In this document: positions 12,540 through 24,484 of the stretch, in pieces
How the letters are laid out: every line of letters starts with the position of its first letter
Numbering within the stretch: position 1 is the first letter of the stretch
Source of the DNA: Anthonomus grandis grandis
Lineage: Eukaryota > Arthropoda > Insecta > Coleoptera > Curculionidae
Direction: 5' to 3'
NCBI RefSeq assembly: GCF_022605725.1
Contig: NC_065547.1
Location: 16,347,167 to 16,411,166 of the forward strand
Length of the DNA: 64,000 bases
The notes under the pieces: generated by a model
The model's input: the letters and a program-made list of their open reading frames with translations, nothing else
Database searches by the model: none
Told to the model about the DNA's origin: nothing
Translations under genes and position numbers: made by a program

Positions 12540-13550
12540 TAAGTTTATCCTTTGTATCTTGTGCAAAAAATTTGGGCTTAATAGTGGACGAGGATCTAAG
12601 ATATTATGAATTAGTACGGAAGATTATTAAAAAAAGGATTTTATGCTCTTAAATTAATTTATAACAACCGAAAAATTAAATTTTGTGTGTAAGTGTTAAA
12701 TTTTCCATTAAAAAAGATGCTGTGTGATAACCTTGTTTTATCGCATTTTAATTATTGCGACTTTCTGTATGGGCCTTGTCTAACTGCGGAGGATAAATAT
12801 AAAATTCAAAAAAAAGTACAAAATGCATGCTGTAAGGTTTTGTATGGAATAAGTAAATGTGACCATGTCTCTCATTTGATCTCTGAATGCAACTGGCTGA
12901 ATATGGAAAACCGAAGAACACACCATGTTTTAAACTTTGCTCATGAATTGCTTACTGAGGCGGAAGCATCTCGACTTCTTAAATCGAAATTTTTACCACG
13001 CACATCAACTCACAATGTTAAAGTTAGATCACGCCATGCTTTTACTGTACCACAACATAAAACAGCCATGTTTCGAAGATCTTTTATTTTCAACGTCATC
13101 AGCATATACATTCTCATACCAGACAATTTTAAAATTCTTAATATAAATAAATTTAAATTTAAATCTCGACAGTTCCTAATGGACAGACAAGTGTGAACAT
13201 GCAAGGAAATGCTGGATGCTGACCTGCGGTGGGCGCGGGGTGCCTTCGATGCTTTTGCTGCGACTGAAGGGGGTCGATTGTCTATTGCTAACATTGATCA
13301 ATCATGAACCGACAGGGTATTATTTTTGTTTTGTTGAAAAATAGTTATACAACATATGTTAAGAATAGCGCATATTTAAATATTTTATCTTAGGTGAACC
13401 TTAAATGGGTTGAGTGAGAATAGCAGCTTGCTAGACTTCGCCCTTCAAGTTTACACAAACTTTTTCTTTGTTTCCATTATACTTAAGTATCTTATTTTTT
13501 TGTAACTTATAAAGGTTAATAAAAGTCGTTTTTATTTATTTATTATTTAA
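12540..13550 (+). pseudogene. Truncated 3' copy of a CR1-group ORF2
   Basis: The main frame (12693-13196) gives KKMLCDNLVLSHFNYCDFLY, CDHVSHLISECNWLNMENR and VPQHKTAMFRRSFIFNVI, the RT C-terminal region shared with copies at 9387, 18347 and 31521. An upstream frame near 12560 gives the CAKNLGLIVDEDLR-like block. Sequence after 13200 is probably 3' UTR; it ends in AATAAAAG and a TTTATTTATTT tail near 13530. Confidence 0.78.
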
Positions 13551-14030
13551 ATATGATTGGGAATAACAAGTTCATTGTGTTTACACGAAGTTATTAAATA
13601 TACCTGGACTGCTAATGCATATAGCCACGATACCCAAAAATAACGACTGCCTGGTGGCCGCCATTTTTATAGTGGCGTTTTGATGTTGGTCACTATGAAC
13701 ATTTTTAGTGTTGCCAACAAAAGTATATTAAATAACGATAATGAAGTTGACGACGCTGACATTTGACGTCTGACCTATCACGAACTAAATTATTTTTTTT
13801 CATTGACCTTATCAAGTATTATAAGACCTTAACTTAAAAAACGGACATTACAAAAAATTTTAATACTACTTTTAGTATTACTTTTGCTGCCTGCTTTCAA
13901 AGATCTTTTTTAACTTAATATCTTAGTATCGATAGCAATGAATTTGTAAATCATACTCCTAATATAAATATTTTATATTTCTCCAAAAGCGGGAAACTCG
14001 CAGCATTAAATAAACTGAAGCCAAATTTAC
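13551..14030. other. Intronic sequence without recognised features
   Basis: AT-rich sequence inside the REV1 intron. No open frame, repeat or TE block that I can identify. Confidence 0.5.
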
Positions 14031-14039
14031 AACTAGTCC

Positions 14040-14780
14040 AGATCTCATTCCTGCATTTATTATTGAGAACATGTTTTCGTACATATTCTCTCCATACTCT
14101 ATATATAAGATGTCCAAAGTATGCTCTTTATTTCAAAAAGATGATAGATCTGATATACTTAATTATAGACCTATAGGTATTATTTGCAAGTTTTGTAAGT
14201 ATTTGATAGACTTTTTCCTCTAACCAACAATATAATTATTTGACAACAGCTTGGCTTTTTTAAGGGAAAATTTACGACAACAAATCTTATGATAATAATC
14301 GCCGAAACTATATATCGGTGCCCAATTTGATGTTTTGAACCTTGACTTTACAAAAGCTTTTCATCAGTTAGATCAGAGTTTACTTTTGAGTAAATCAAAT
14401 CGTAAAACTTGCACTAGTAGGTTAAAACCGATAGGCTTGAATTACAATGTAAATCAAAATACCTTAATACTAGTGAGTTCTTTTATTCGGGATCTAGGAG
14501 TGTGTGTCGATTCCAGATTGTCCTTTACTCTACATATAATATCTGAATCGTCTGAAGTCATACGATTTTATCTTAAGAAACACTAGAGGTTTTAAAAATA
14601 TTCCGAGAAGATTTTAGGGCTTTCTACATGAAGATTTAATTCTTTAGCTCTTCTACTTTTATTAAAAAAATCACAATGACTGCATATTGCCCAGTTGTTA
14701 TCAAAATTGAAAATTTCGGTTCCCCGAACATACATCATACTCTTATTTATCAGACTACCCCAAAAACCAATGTACTAACA
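14040..14780 (+). pseudogene. Heavily decayed reverse transcriptase fragment
   Basis: The forward frames give SKVCSLFQKDDRSDILNYRP near 14110, matching the RT block usually written KKGDRSDxxNYRPIS, then LDFTKAFHQLDQSLL at 14338 and RDLGVCVDSRLSFTLHI near 14490. It is of a different family from the CR1-like copies and carries many stops. Confidence 0.6.
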
Positions 14781-14789
14781 TTTTGACCG

Positions 14790-15695
14790 ATTAATAATAT
14801 CTAATATTTATAATAATAAAGTTCAATTTTATATTTTTAACATTACAAAATCTGTCATCACTCAGAGCAGTTACTCTGTGTAAGCTACTTCTTTTTGCAT
14901 CTTTTTTGTGTGCTTTATATTTGTTTTTTACTCATCTAAATAAAGTGATACCTAATGCCAAGTGGTAATTAATTTTGTTTCAATTCTTAATATAAATATA
15001 ATGTTTAGATTTTAAGAAATTATATGTCAGGTTTTCTATTTTTTATTATATTTATCTTTTTTTATGCTTTTTCATTATATATTTGTGTATTTGGGCAACG
15101 TCGCCAAAGTGACGAGAATATTACGTTGTTTTTGCTCCTCAAAAATTTAGTGTTTTTATGCAGATTAAGGCAATAAAAATTGTTCAAACCTGGTAATTTA
15201 TATTACCTAGAAACTAGTCCATAAATTAGTGGAAAAAGTCTGTGATTTTCTAGACACATAACCACAGCATAAAGAAACCAGCAGTCGCACTTCAATAAAA
15301 ATACATTGGCTTGAATAAGCGAGTTCGGTGCATGTGTACTAACGCAGGCGAGGCATTTTTGCTTATAGTAGGGATGCCGCTGACACTCGCTACGGTCCAC
15401 GCGGCTTTTGCCTTGGCTAGAGCCGGACTTAAACATTTTTTTAGATGTTATTATCTTGTAAAATAAAAATACCTACATAGTACAAATATTGATTTTTTAA
15501 TATAAATAAAGTTCATACATTAACAAAATATTTAAACAAAAATAAACATCGCATTTCTACATCTAACAACGACGATATAGAAGAATACGTGCAGGAAGTT
15601 AATTAGGTATGAACCATAACTTTAAGAGACCATTCTTTGAGTAATTTTAAAACAAAAGGTTCATATAAACATATGTCCAGAAATTCTTCGTTCTC
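14790..15695. other. Intronic sequence, nothing recognised
   Basis: AT-rich, with scattered short frames that show no protein family. A local GC rise near 15300-15430 has no recognisable product. Confidence 0.45.
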
Positions 15696-15701
15696 AATAT
15701 A

Positions 15702-16123
15702 CAGGGTGTTAAAATTTAACAACAACTAAAATATATGCCACTGACTTTTGTGCAATTTTTATTATGTTCTGTGGATTATACAAATAAAACTTTTCTGTCT
15801 CTTGAATTTTTTTCGTATCTTGCTTAGTTAATAATAAATTCCAAATGAAACTTTTCCCCAAATTTCTTGTGTGATCCAGGGATATGCAATTAAGTGGACT
15901 TTTTTTTCTCGAAAAATAAGCGAGATACGAAAAAGTTGTATTTGTATTTGAGTAAATCAAATAAGATATTAAAAATGGCACAAAATTCAGGTGCCCCAAT
16001 TTTTTTCCCACAAATATTTCTTCAGGTCCCGTACGAGATTACACTGAACCTAATAAATTTAATCATGTTAGGGGTAAATTAGCCTGTTAAATAATTTATG
16101 GTACATACTTAATTAACACCCTG
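15702..16123. mobile_element. MITE with CAGGGTGT ends, 422 bp
   Basis: Starts CAGGGTGTTAAAATT after TA (15700-15701) and ends AATTAACACCCTG before TA (16124-16125). It has no transposase. An internal inverted pair (TTTTTCGTATCTTGC at 15808 and its near complement at 15917-15934) makes it a fold-back element. It is probably mobilised by the mariner-like transposases of the same terminal type. Confidence 0.8.
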
Positions 16124-16895
16124 TATAGTAACGCTTTTAGATTAACATCTGACTACATAGTAGTTTAAGGATAACTAATTATACAAATAAAGTAATATTT
16201 CAAAACAAATAGAAACTCTTAGGCCAATAAATAAAGACAAATAGTTGGCAACAATTCAAAACAATTCTAACATCTGCGAATTTTTGTTATATTATTAAGT
16301 ACCAACTAAAGTAAAAGTATACAATTTTGCAACTCTTTTAAATATGGCAATACTGTTAAAATGGCCGAAATATAAATAATGTCCTTAAAAATCCAAAAAA
16401 AAAAATATTACATTGCTGCAACTTTAACTGATGCTTAATTATGTTATTTAAGCCATACAGCCAAATTTGCAGCTATTAAAAACTTTGGCAAAGTCAATTA
16501 TTTTGCTTCATTAATAATTTTTGACATACCCCTCTTTTAATACAAAAGTTTTTATAAAAAACGCTACGCTTTGTAAAAACGCTATCAAAATAGTCACTAA
16601 GTACGGCGCTGAACTAGGCGATACGCCTATGAACACAGTTCGATAAACAGTGAGCTCGGCATCCGGAGAACATGGCTGCGGCATGGCTAAGGATGCTATT
16701 AGTTCGCTTACATTTTCGAGCGGAGTGAGACTGCTGGTTTCTTTATGCTGTGACATAACTTTAGAACTATTTAAATTCCTTTCTCGGGTCCGCATGTGAG
16801 AAACGTAAACATTGCGCAGTATAGCGAATATCAAGGCAACCTGCTTACAAGGTTGGTTGCGGTATTGCCGGCTTGTCGGATAAAACTGACTAATT

Positions 16896-18026
16896 ATGGA
16901 ATGCGATGTTTGTAAAAAAAACAGCTCGCAAATTGAAATTTTTGCTTGTGATGGTTGCAAAACTCGATTATGTAGAAATGAAGTGTTGTCATTGATAAAT
17001 GCTTCTGAATACAAGGTTTTGCAGCTTAAATCAAAGCGGCACTTGAAATTCTACTGTGAAAAATGTACTAAAGGTGAATCATTTTCTCTATATCAATCAC
17101 TAATTGAGGAGAAACAAAAACATATTGAAGCTAAAGAGAAGATTATCAGTTGTCTGGAAACAAATAATAAGGAATTATTACAAAAAATAGAGATGTTAGA
17201 GAAGAAGCTTCAAAATACGCAGAACGAGAGCAAGGGGACCTTTTCTGACGTGGTAAGGAGAGGAAAACCAGAATCTGTTGTTCTAATAAAGCCTGTTGAT
17301 GAGCAGGATGGCATTTTAACCAAAAAGGAGATTAGGCAAAACGTAGATCCTTCTAAAATTGAAGTTTCGAAGTTTAGGCAAATTAAGGGAGGTGGTGTTG
17401 TAATAGGCTGTTCGGATAAAAACCAGATTAAGGATCTTCGTACACAATTGGAAAAACAGTTAGGACAAAAATACACTGTGGAGGTACCATCTTAGAAAAA
17501 ACCAAAAATGAAAATAGTAAATATTAACAAGGATGATGTAGGTTTAGAAGACTCTGATAGTACAATAATAGATTTAATTGTTAAGTGGAATAACTTATTT
17601 GACGGGGAAGATTTTTATATGAAAGTTTTAAAAAAATCGGTAAATAATTTTAAAAATATAAATCTTATCCTTGAAGTCGATTCAATTACTCATAACAAAT
17701 TATTAAGTCAAGAAAGGGTCAAACTAGGGTGGTCTAGGTGTCGTGTTTTTAATCACGTAAGTGTCCTACAATGTTTTAATTGCATGGGCTTTAATCACTA
17801 TGGTAAGGATTGTAAATCACAACAAATCTGCTCAAGATGCTCTGGCAATCACTCTTATAAAGAATGTAGGTCTAATGAAAAAAAATGTATAAATTGTATA
17901 AAATCTAAAAAGCCAAATGAAAACTTAGATGTTAGTCATGAAGCCTTAAGTCGAGAATGTCCTTGCCTATTGAGAATAATTAGCTTATATAATAAGAAGG
18001 TTGACTATTTATTTGACTGTGTATAA
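16896..18026 (+). pseudogene. Retrotransposon ORF1 protein with zinc knuckles
   Basis: The N-terminus has a PHD-like cysteine cluster (CDVCKKN, CDGCKTRLC, CEKC), then a coiled coil around residues 70-110 (KEKIISCLETNNKELLQKIE), an RRM-like middle, and CCHC-type knuckles near 17770-17900 (CFNCMGFNHYGKDC, CSRCSGNHSYKEC, CINC). A TAG at 17493-17495 is in frame, and the reading resumes 12 nt later at ATG 17508 in the same frame. The intact protein would be about 376 residues and would bind element RNA. Confidence 0.85.
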
Positions 18027-18038
18027 ATCTATTTCAAT

Positions 18039-20866
18039 ATGAATAATATTAATAGCAATATGTCTGCCATTCTTAAAATGGCACATTTAAACTTAAGGTC
18101 GATTTTTACGGGATTTCAGGAGTTTGTGGATTTGGTAATAGGTAATGATTATGACATTATCGCAGTGACAGAAACTTGGTTAACTAATAACGTCTCGTCA
18201 AATGTGATTTCTATAACTGGTTACAATTTTTATCGCAAAGATAGGTCTACTGGCCGAGGTGGGGGGTAGGATTTTTTGTTAAATCTCACTTAAAGGCTGA
18301 GATTCTTAACCTTAATATAGGTACAGATATAGATGGTTTTGAAAATATGTGGCTAAAAATTAATATAAACAGGGTCTCTATTACTGCTGGGGTCATATAT
18401 CGTACTATGAATAATATTGGGGCTTGTGCAAATGCACTCGACAATATTCTACCAGAAATAATATCAACCTCCGACTATGTAACGGTTCTAGGGGATTTAA
18501 ATATTAATTTTTTTAACAGCAATAATCCAATATCCGACATATTTGATGTTTTTGGTTTCACTCAGACCATTGATGAGGCTACAAGGGTCACTGATAGAGT
18601 ATCAACATTACTAGATCCTATATTTTTTAGTGATGCAGATGCTATTATGGATGTTGGCACCATCTCTGCTATCGGGATAAGTGACCATAAGTTGGCATTT
18701 TGTAATATACGCTTACCAAATCTTAAAAGAGTCCAGAAAATAATATCATTCCGCAGTTACAAACATTTTAATGAAAACCTTTTTAATACAGAGCTTTTAC
18801 AAATACCCTGGGATAACATATATTATTTTCCAAATATAGATGACAAAGTACAATTTCTGACACAGAACCTAATAAAATTATTTGACAAACATGTACCAAT
18901 AAAGACCGTCCACGTTAATAAACCCCCAGCACCTTGGCTTACACCAGCTCTAGAGGCCATATTGAAGGAACGTGATAAGGCTAACTTAAAATATAAAAAA
19001 TCAAAGTCATTAGCTGATTTTGAAGCTTATAAGCGGGCTCGAAACTTTGCACTTGCTTCTATTCGAAGGGAAAAAAAGGGCTATTTAAGTTTTTTGGAAC
19101 AACAAAAAAATAGTAAGTTACTCTGGAAAAATCTTAAAAATATGAATGTAAATGTAAGCTCAAAAACTTCTAATAGTGAATTTCCACTTAACTCTGTTAA
19201 TCCTGATAGTGCAAATGACTACTTTTTGAGTGTATTTAAAAAATCAAATAAATGTGACCAAAAAATACATTTCTATAACACAAATAAACTTAAGAACAAC
19301 TTGCACTTTCAATTTAATATGATAGATTCCAGTTCAGTGAAAAAAAATATTTATTCCATTAAGTCCAATGCTTCTGGTCATGACAATTTGACACTTTTTA
19401 TGATAAAGCTTAGCCTTCCTGCTATCCTACCTCATTTGACACATATTGTTAATTCTTGCCTAGAAGCTGGGTATTTTCCAGAGGACTGGAAAAAGTCCAT
19501 AATTCTTCCTGTTCCTAAGACCAGAAAAGTAACTGCTGTGAATGAACTTCGTCCCATAAGCCTGTTGCCTGTCCTATCTAAAATTCTTGAAAGAACTGTT
19601 CACACACAAGTATTAAATTACCTAAATCTTAATAATTTGCTCCCAGTTCATCAGTCAGGCTTTAGGTCTGGACATAGTACTACTACTGCTCTTCTGAACT
19701 TAACTGACAACATAATAAGGGCATTAGACAAAAATATTGCGGTTGTCCTAGTCTCCCTGGACTACTCTAAAGCTTTTGATCTGATAGACCATGATTTACT
19801 GTGTGCTAAACTAAAATATCTGGGCTTTGACGAATGCTCTGTCTCCTTTTTCAGGTGCTACCTGACAGATAGACAACAGCGCGTACAAATTGGTAACAAG
19901 TTTTCTTCTGCTGAGACTGTGATATCTGGTGTACCACAAGGATCTATAATTGGACCACTTTTGTTTCTAATATACATTTTTGACATTTTCCAGGTAATCA
20001 AAAATTCAGATTCACAGTCATATGCAGATGATAAACAGGTTTTGCATTATTTTGACCCCAATAAACCAGCAGAAGCTGAAGCATCTCTCAATGACGATCT
20101 AAAATCCATCAATGATTACTCAAGAGAACATAACTTAAAGATAAATCCTGAAAAAACAGAGGTACTTCTCTTTTGTTCAGAAAAGCGAAGAAAACTGCTA
20201 GAAGGTAGGTTGCACCTGAAACTGGGCGACACAACTTTGGGATTTTCTAAAAATGCGAAGAACTTAGGGCTTATCATTGATACTGATTTAAGGTTCAGAG
20301 ATCATGTGAATAAGTTACTTCAAAAAAGTTATGTAAAAATGAAAGTTCTCTATGCCAACAGATTTATCTTAGACTTTAATATTAGGAAAAAACTCTGTGA
20401 ATCTCTGGTTTTGCCAATTTTTTATTATTGTAATATAGTGTACTACCCCTGTTTAGATTTAGTGACAAAAAATAGATTGCAAGTTGTGCAAAATAACTGT
20501 TGTCGCTTCATATTTGGTCTGAGGAGATATGATCATGTCTCAGCAGAATTTAAACAATTAAATTGGTTAAATATGTCGGGTGTGGTAAAGCATCATTTTG
20601 CTACTTTTCTAATGAGGTTGTTAATATCAAATATTCCTGTATATTTGAGGGAAAAGTTAGTATTTCGAACATTTATTCATAACCGTGAACTTCGTTATGG
20701 AAATCACTTTACTATGCCACAACATCATTCAGCACTCTTTCAAAGAGGTTTTGCCTATAATGCAGTATCTTTATATAACTCCTTAGATCCCTATTTAAGA
20801 GATATTAGTTTAAACGGCTTTAGGTCTCAGTTTAAAACTTATTTGTTAAATTTACAAAATACTTAG
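18039..20866 (+). pseudogene. Retrotransposon ORF2: APE endonuclease and RT, one frameshift
   Basis: It starts 12 nt after ORF1. Endonuclease blocks: HLNLRSI, DYDIIAVTETWL, RKDRSTGRGGG, GVIYRTMN, LGDLNINFF, ISDHKLAFC. The frame is lost at a G run near 18262-18267 (one G too few), and the 839-residue frame 18347-20866 picks up immediately. RT blocks: NELRPISLLPVLSKILERTV, QSGFRSGHSTTTALL, LDYSKAFDLIDHDLL, GVPQGSIIGPLLFLIY and SYADDKQVLHYF (catalytic, ~20025). The C-terminus reads RRYDHVSAEFKQLNWLNM. A homopolymer sequencing error is possible at the frameshift. Confidence 0.9.
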
Positions 20867-21045
20867 TGTCATTATGAATTATGTTTACTTTTCACTTCTT
20901 TTTTGATTTAGAATAGGGATGGTTAAGTGTAAGAGTAGCCTAAGGCTAAACTTCGCCATTTGTATTCTTTAACCTTAATCTTATATGTATATACCTATAA
21001 AACATTTAAATCTGTGTAATGTATATGCATGATTAATAAAAGACG

Positions 21046-21049
<4 letters not shown>

Positions 21050-21088
<39 letters not shown>
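21050..21088. repeat. (TTA)n tail of the CR1-group element
   Basis: About 13 tandem ATT units directly after the 3' UTR of the 16600-21050 retroelement. Confidence 0.95.
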
Positions 21089-21255
21089 TCCTGTTTTGTA
21101 GATGGGTCTATTTGACCCGTAAGGTCGGTATTTTTATATGTTTTTATGATTATGAAACTAATATTCACTACATTTGATTGATGTTCAAGTAGGGCTACAT
21201 TAAATAAAGACCCTGTATCGCTTTAAACGAGCATAATAATGTGTAATGTTTAAAG

Positions 21256-21905
21256 GTTTTGGAGCCAACAGACTCCAAGCCCGTCTAGCAACCAGAAAAG
21301 CCAAACCCGCCGGTCAATACTACCTAAAACCCGAAGAAGTCGAGGATTACATGGCCGATATACCTTTGCCAGACTTGCCCGGGGTAGGCAAGGCCACTCT
21401 GGCAAAACTGAAACATTTGGGCTACAATACTTGTGGAGATTTACAGGTTAAAATTATTTTTTTAATCCTATTTTTTTTTCCTTTTCTCTTTACTAACATG
21501 ATACAACGAGATAGTATCTAGGAACCCTGAATCTAATGTGTTCAATTAACGCTAAGCTTAAGATTCTCTCATTAATTAAATTAAAAATTTCATACAAATT
21601 TTACGTGCCAGTTTTTTTTTTAGAATGGTTCTTTAAAACTGCTCCAAGCCGAGTTAGGCACAAAACTAGGGGAACGTATCTGGGATCAGGCCCACGGGAA
21701 CGATAACAAACCACTGGATTATAACCACGAAAGGAAATCCGTGTCCGCCGAAATAAATTACGGGATACGGTTCAAGACCAAAGAGGAGTGCTACAACTTT
21801 TTAAGAAGTTTGGCCAATGAAGTTTACAGTAGACTCTCGGATATTAATATGAAGGCGCGAGGACTCACTTTGAAGTTACTGGTTAGGGCACAAGGAGCAC
21901 CAGTG
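21256..21905 (+). CDS. REV1: REV1 exons 3-4: thumb HhH and start of little finger
   Basis: Exon 21256-21446 completes the codon left by exon 2 (S-T-G|F-G-A) and encodes FGANRLQARLATRKAKPAGQ, the LKPEEVEDYM segment, and the helix-hairpin-helix LPDLPGVGKATLAKLKHLGY. Exon 21624-21905, after a poly-T tract acceptor, reads NGSLKLLQAELGTKLGERIW, then HERKSVSAEINYGIRF and the little-finger/PAD start LTLKLLVRAQGAPV. The next intron donor is GTAAGC at 21906. The intron between them (177 nt) shows no insertion. The sequence matches REV1 more closely than Pol kappa, eta or iota. Confidence 0.95.
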
Positions 21906-23269
21906 GTAAGCATATCTATATTAAAAGAATGGAATTACGGCAATGCTGATACCCCACTTGGATCATTTTAAAAGTTCAAGAATTGGAAGCAAATAGAAGG
22001 CTTTGAAGCTCCTCCCATTTACAAAAGGTCCAGGTTATCAGATGGTAATAATTGTAGTTTTGATAACCTTTTAAACATTTGCCTGAAGTCAGTTTGGAAG
22101 TCGCTTCTGTCTATTGAATCTCAGGGTAAAATAGCTAAACCAATAAGAAAGTCACACTGTTGCTATATTGAAAGTAATTTGTTTGCTATTGCCGTTCATT
22201 AAGTAGTTCATAACAAATTAATAGATTTTTAAGAAAATTAACGGCAAAAAAATGAGTTCAGTTTCCAACTGAGAGATAAAAAAAATTGTTCTTCAAGCGG
22301 TTGAAGTCAGTCCTAATAGAATTAAGAAAATGTAGTTTCTCAAAGAAAACTACTTCCAACAAGTAAATCGCCTGAAAATTTAAGAAATAATTGGAACCAT
22401 CAATTGATTAAACAAATGCATTGATAGCATTGAATTGAAGACTGGATTAATTTTAGCATATTTGACTAGTGTTTTTCAGGTGTAATTTTCCTAACAACAT
22501 GGAAAAACACAATTTTATTTGTTATAAAATATGTAAACCTAACAATCAAATATATTTAAGAAGCAATATATCATAACAGTGGAATATTAACTACTTACAT
22601 CTTAAATTATTAATTAAGTAAACCAAACTTAAATAAACAATTGTAAACAAACATTATGTACCTGCAGAGTCTATTTTAGAATTTTAATTATTCAGTCTGG
22701 GGGTTTTAGAGGCAAATTTGAGCCATATTTAGCAAAACAAGTATTTGGGAATCTTGATAATTATGTAAAATATTTAGCTTATATTTCTAATTCTTAAGTT
22801 CTAAAAATTTGTAGTCAACCAATTTGGGGCTGTTATAAATTCTCTAAGTAAGGATGCACAATAACACAGTAAACTTTATATTTATAAATTCCGGGGTGCT
22901 TCTTTTAATAAATACAAGTAACTGAAAGGCCTTATCCAAATGAACATTAAACTGGAGGAACAAGGTCTCTGATAAAATTTCTGAAAAAGTTTCCAAAAGT
23001 TAAAAATTACTTGATTTACCTGTAAGAAAAAATAAGTTCAAATGCCTGGAATTAACAGGAAATGGTTAACTACATGGAAAATTTCAGGAATTAGGTAGGC
23101 TAACTGAACAAGGTTTACATTATAAACATCATAATAATAATGATAATATAGCGGATTCCCCATTGAAATGCAAAGTTTTAATCTTAATACACGTTTAAGT
23201 ATATAAAAGTAATGACACAGTTATCTGAAGACTATTCTTTAGACTATTTTTTCTATTCTTTATCTTCTA
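21906..23269. other. Intronic sequence, nothing recognised
   Basis: First part of the 13.4-kb REV1 intron. AT-rich, no protein blocks or clear repeats seen. Confidence 0.5.
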
Positions 23270-23484
23270 CAGGGTGTCCCCTTTCAAATGGTCAAAAATG
23301 CTAAAATACATACAGGAGCCATAAAGAAGTAGTTTGAGATGAGTTTGAGTTTTTAAAAAATGTCAATTTTTTTCCTTTGTATTAAAAATGCTTATAGCGA
23401 TTTGAATGAAACTTTTTTTGTCACAACGAAAATTTTAATATAATTACAATAAAAAATAAATAATTTAACTAAATGATAAACAAT

Positions 23485-23870
23485 TTAAATAAAAAACAAC
23501 GTAAAAAAATAATTTAAGCAACAAACAATAAAAAACAATTTAAACAATTCAAACCAAATGCTCAAGGACTCTTTCAGGCATTTCCACACATTTTTTGCAC
23601 CTGTTGACCCAAAATGTACGCAAGCAAAGACTTCTGGATCATTTTTCAGAAAGTCCGCAGCCACCACAACTCTAGCAACTAGGTCTTCTCTGTTGGTTAC
23701 AGGCGTTGTGTAGATAAGCTGTTCCATGACGCCCCAGACAAAAAAGTCTAGAGGTGTCAGATCATGTGACCTTGCTGGCCAAGGGACTGAACCACCTCTA
23801 CCAATCCCCCTGTTGCTGTGGTTCTGATCTAAGAAAGCCCTTACAGTAGAGTTTTTAGTCTAGCTAAGGA
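23485..23870 (-). pseudogene. C-terminal remnant of mariner-like transposase
   Basis: Minus strand: NRGIGRGGSVPWPARSHDLT, then PLDFFVWGVMEQLIYTTPVT and NREDLVARVVVAAD. This is the third catalytic Asp region (LTPLDFFVWG) and C-terminus of the same family as 60917-62002. The N-terminal two thirds are missing or replaced by the MITE and repeat. Confidence 0.8.
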
Positions 23871-24131
23871 AAGGTACACCATCTGTTTCAAAGCTGCGCC
23901 AAGTTTTAACGCGCTATAACACACTAATAACGCGCGATTAGCGACAGTAGCGCGCCTACTATTCACTCTAAAGACATAAACACTAAAAGGCACAGAACAC
24001 AAATATAAGAATTAACGCAACGGCACTGTTTATATGCAAATCGGGGCGATCGATACCGTTGCTTTGGCAGCGGCGTAAACAAATTTACTGCGCAACCGAG
24101 CCAAACAACACGTGCTGTACCTTTCCTTAGC
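23863..24131. mobile_element. 269-bp MITE with GCTAAGGAAAGGTAC ends
   Basis: GCTAAGGAAAGGTAC at 23863-23877 is repeated inverted as GTACCTTTCCTTAGC at 24117-24131, and TA flanks both sides (23861-23862, 24132-24133). It is GC-richer than its host, with several GCGC runs near 23930-23960, and has no coding capacity. It was inserted into copy B of the mariner-like family, so it is younger. Confidence 0.85.
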
Positions 24132-24375
24132 TACACCTTAGCTACTTGTAGACAAAGTCTACGAGCGAAATGCGCTGTACAGCCATCGTGCTAGAGTTCT
24201 CTCTGATCTCTCTGTATATTCTGTCTGACATTATTTGCAATTGGGTATGGTATCTCGATCTTCTGCAAAAATTAACTTCCGATCCGATCTCCTTAAAAAA
24301 GTGACTCCCATAACGTAAAAATAGGATAGCAGGTATGCACCACCGACACTAAACATAACAAAAACATGTACACAC

Positions 24376-24379
<4 letters not shown>

Positions 24380-24468
<89 letters not shown>

Positions 24469-24484
24469 ATTATTATTATTTATT
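24380..24484. repeat. Long (TTA)n microsatellite
   Basis: About 100 bp of TTA units with one interruption (TTAATATTA). It may be the tail of a short retro-insertion covering 24134-24380, but no element body is recognisable there. Confidence 0.95.

Larger units (their letters stand above)
16600..21088 (+). mobile_element. Near-complete CR1-group non-LTR retrotransposon
   Basis: It has ORF1 (16896-18026), ORF2 (18039-20866), a short 3' UTR with AATAAAAGACG and a (TTA)n tail at 21050-21088. The 5' boundary is approximate, set by a compositional change upstream of ORF1. Only one stop and one 1-nt frameshift break the two ORFs, making it the youngest retroelement in the window. It lies in the 19-kb REV1 intron, just ahead of exon 3. 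Confidence 0.88.

Noticed and set aside
15203..15436. Minus-strand 77-residue frame
   Set aside because: No family resemblance; likely chance open frame in a slightly GC-richer stretch.
24380..24484. Regular tandem repeat as a CRISPR-like array
   Set aside because: Simple TTA microsatellite with no spacers.
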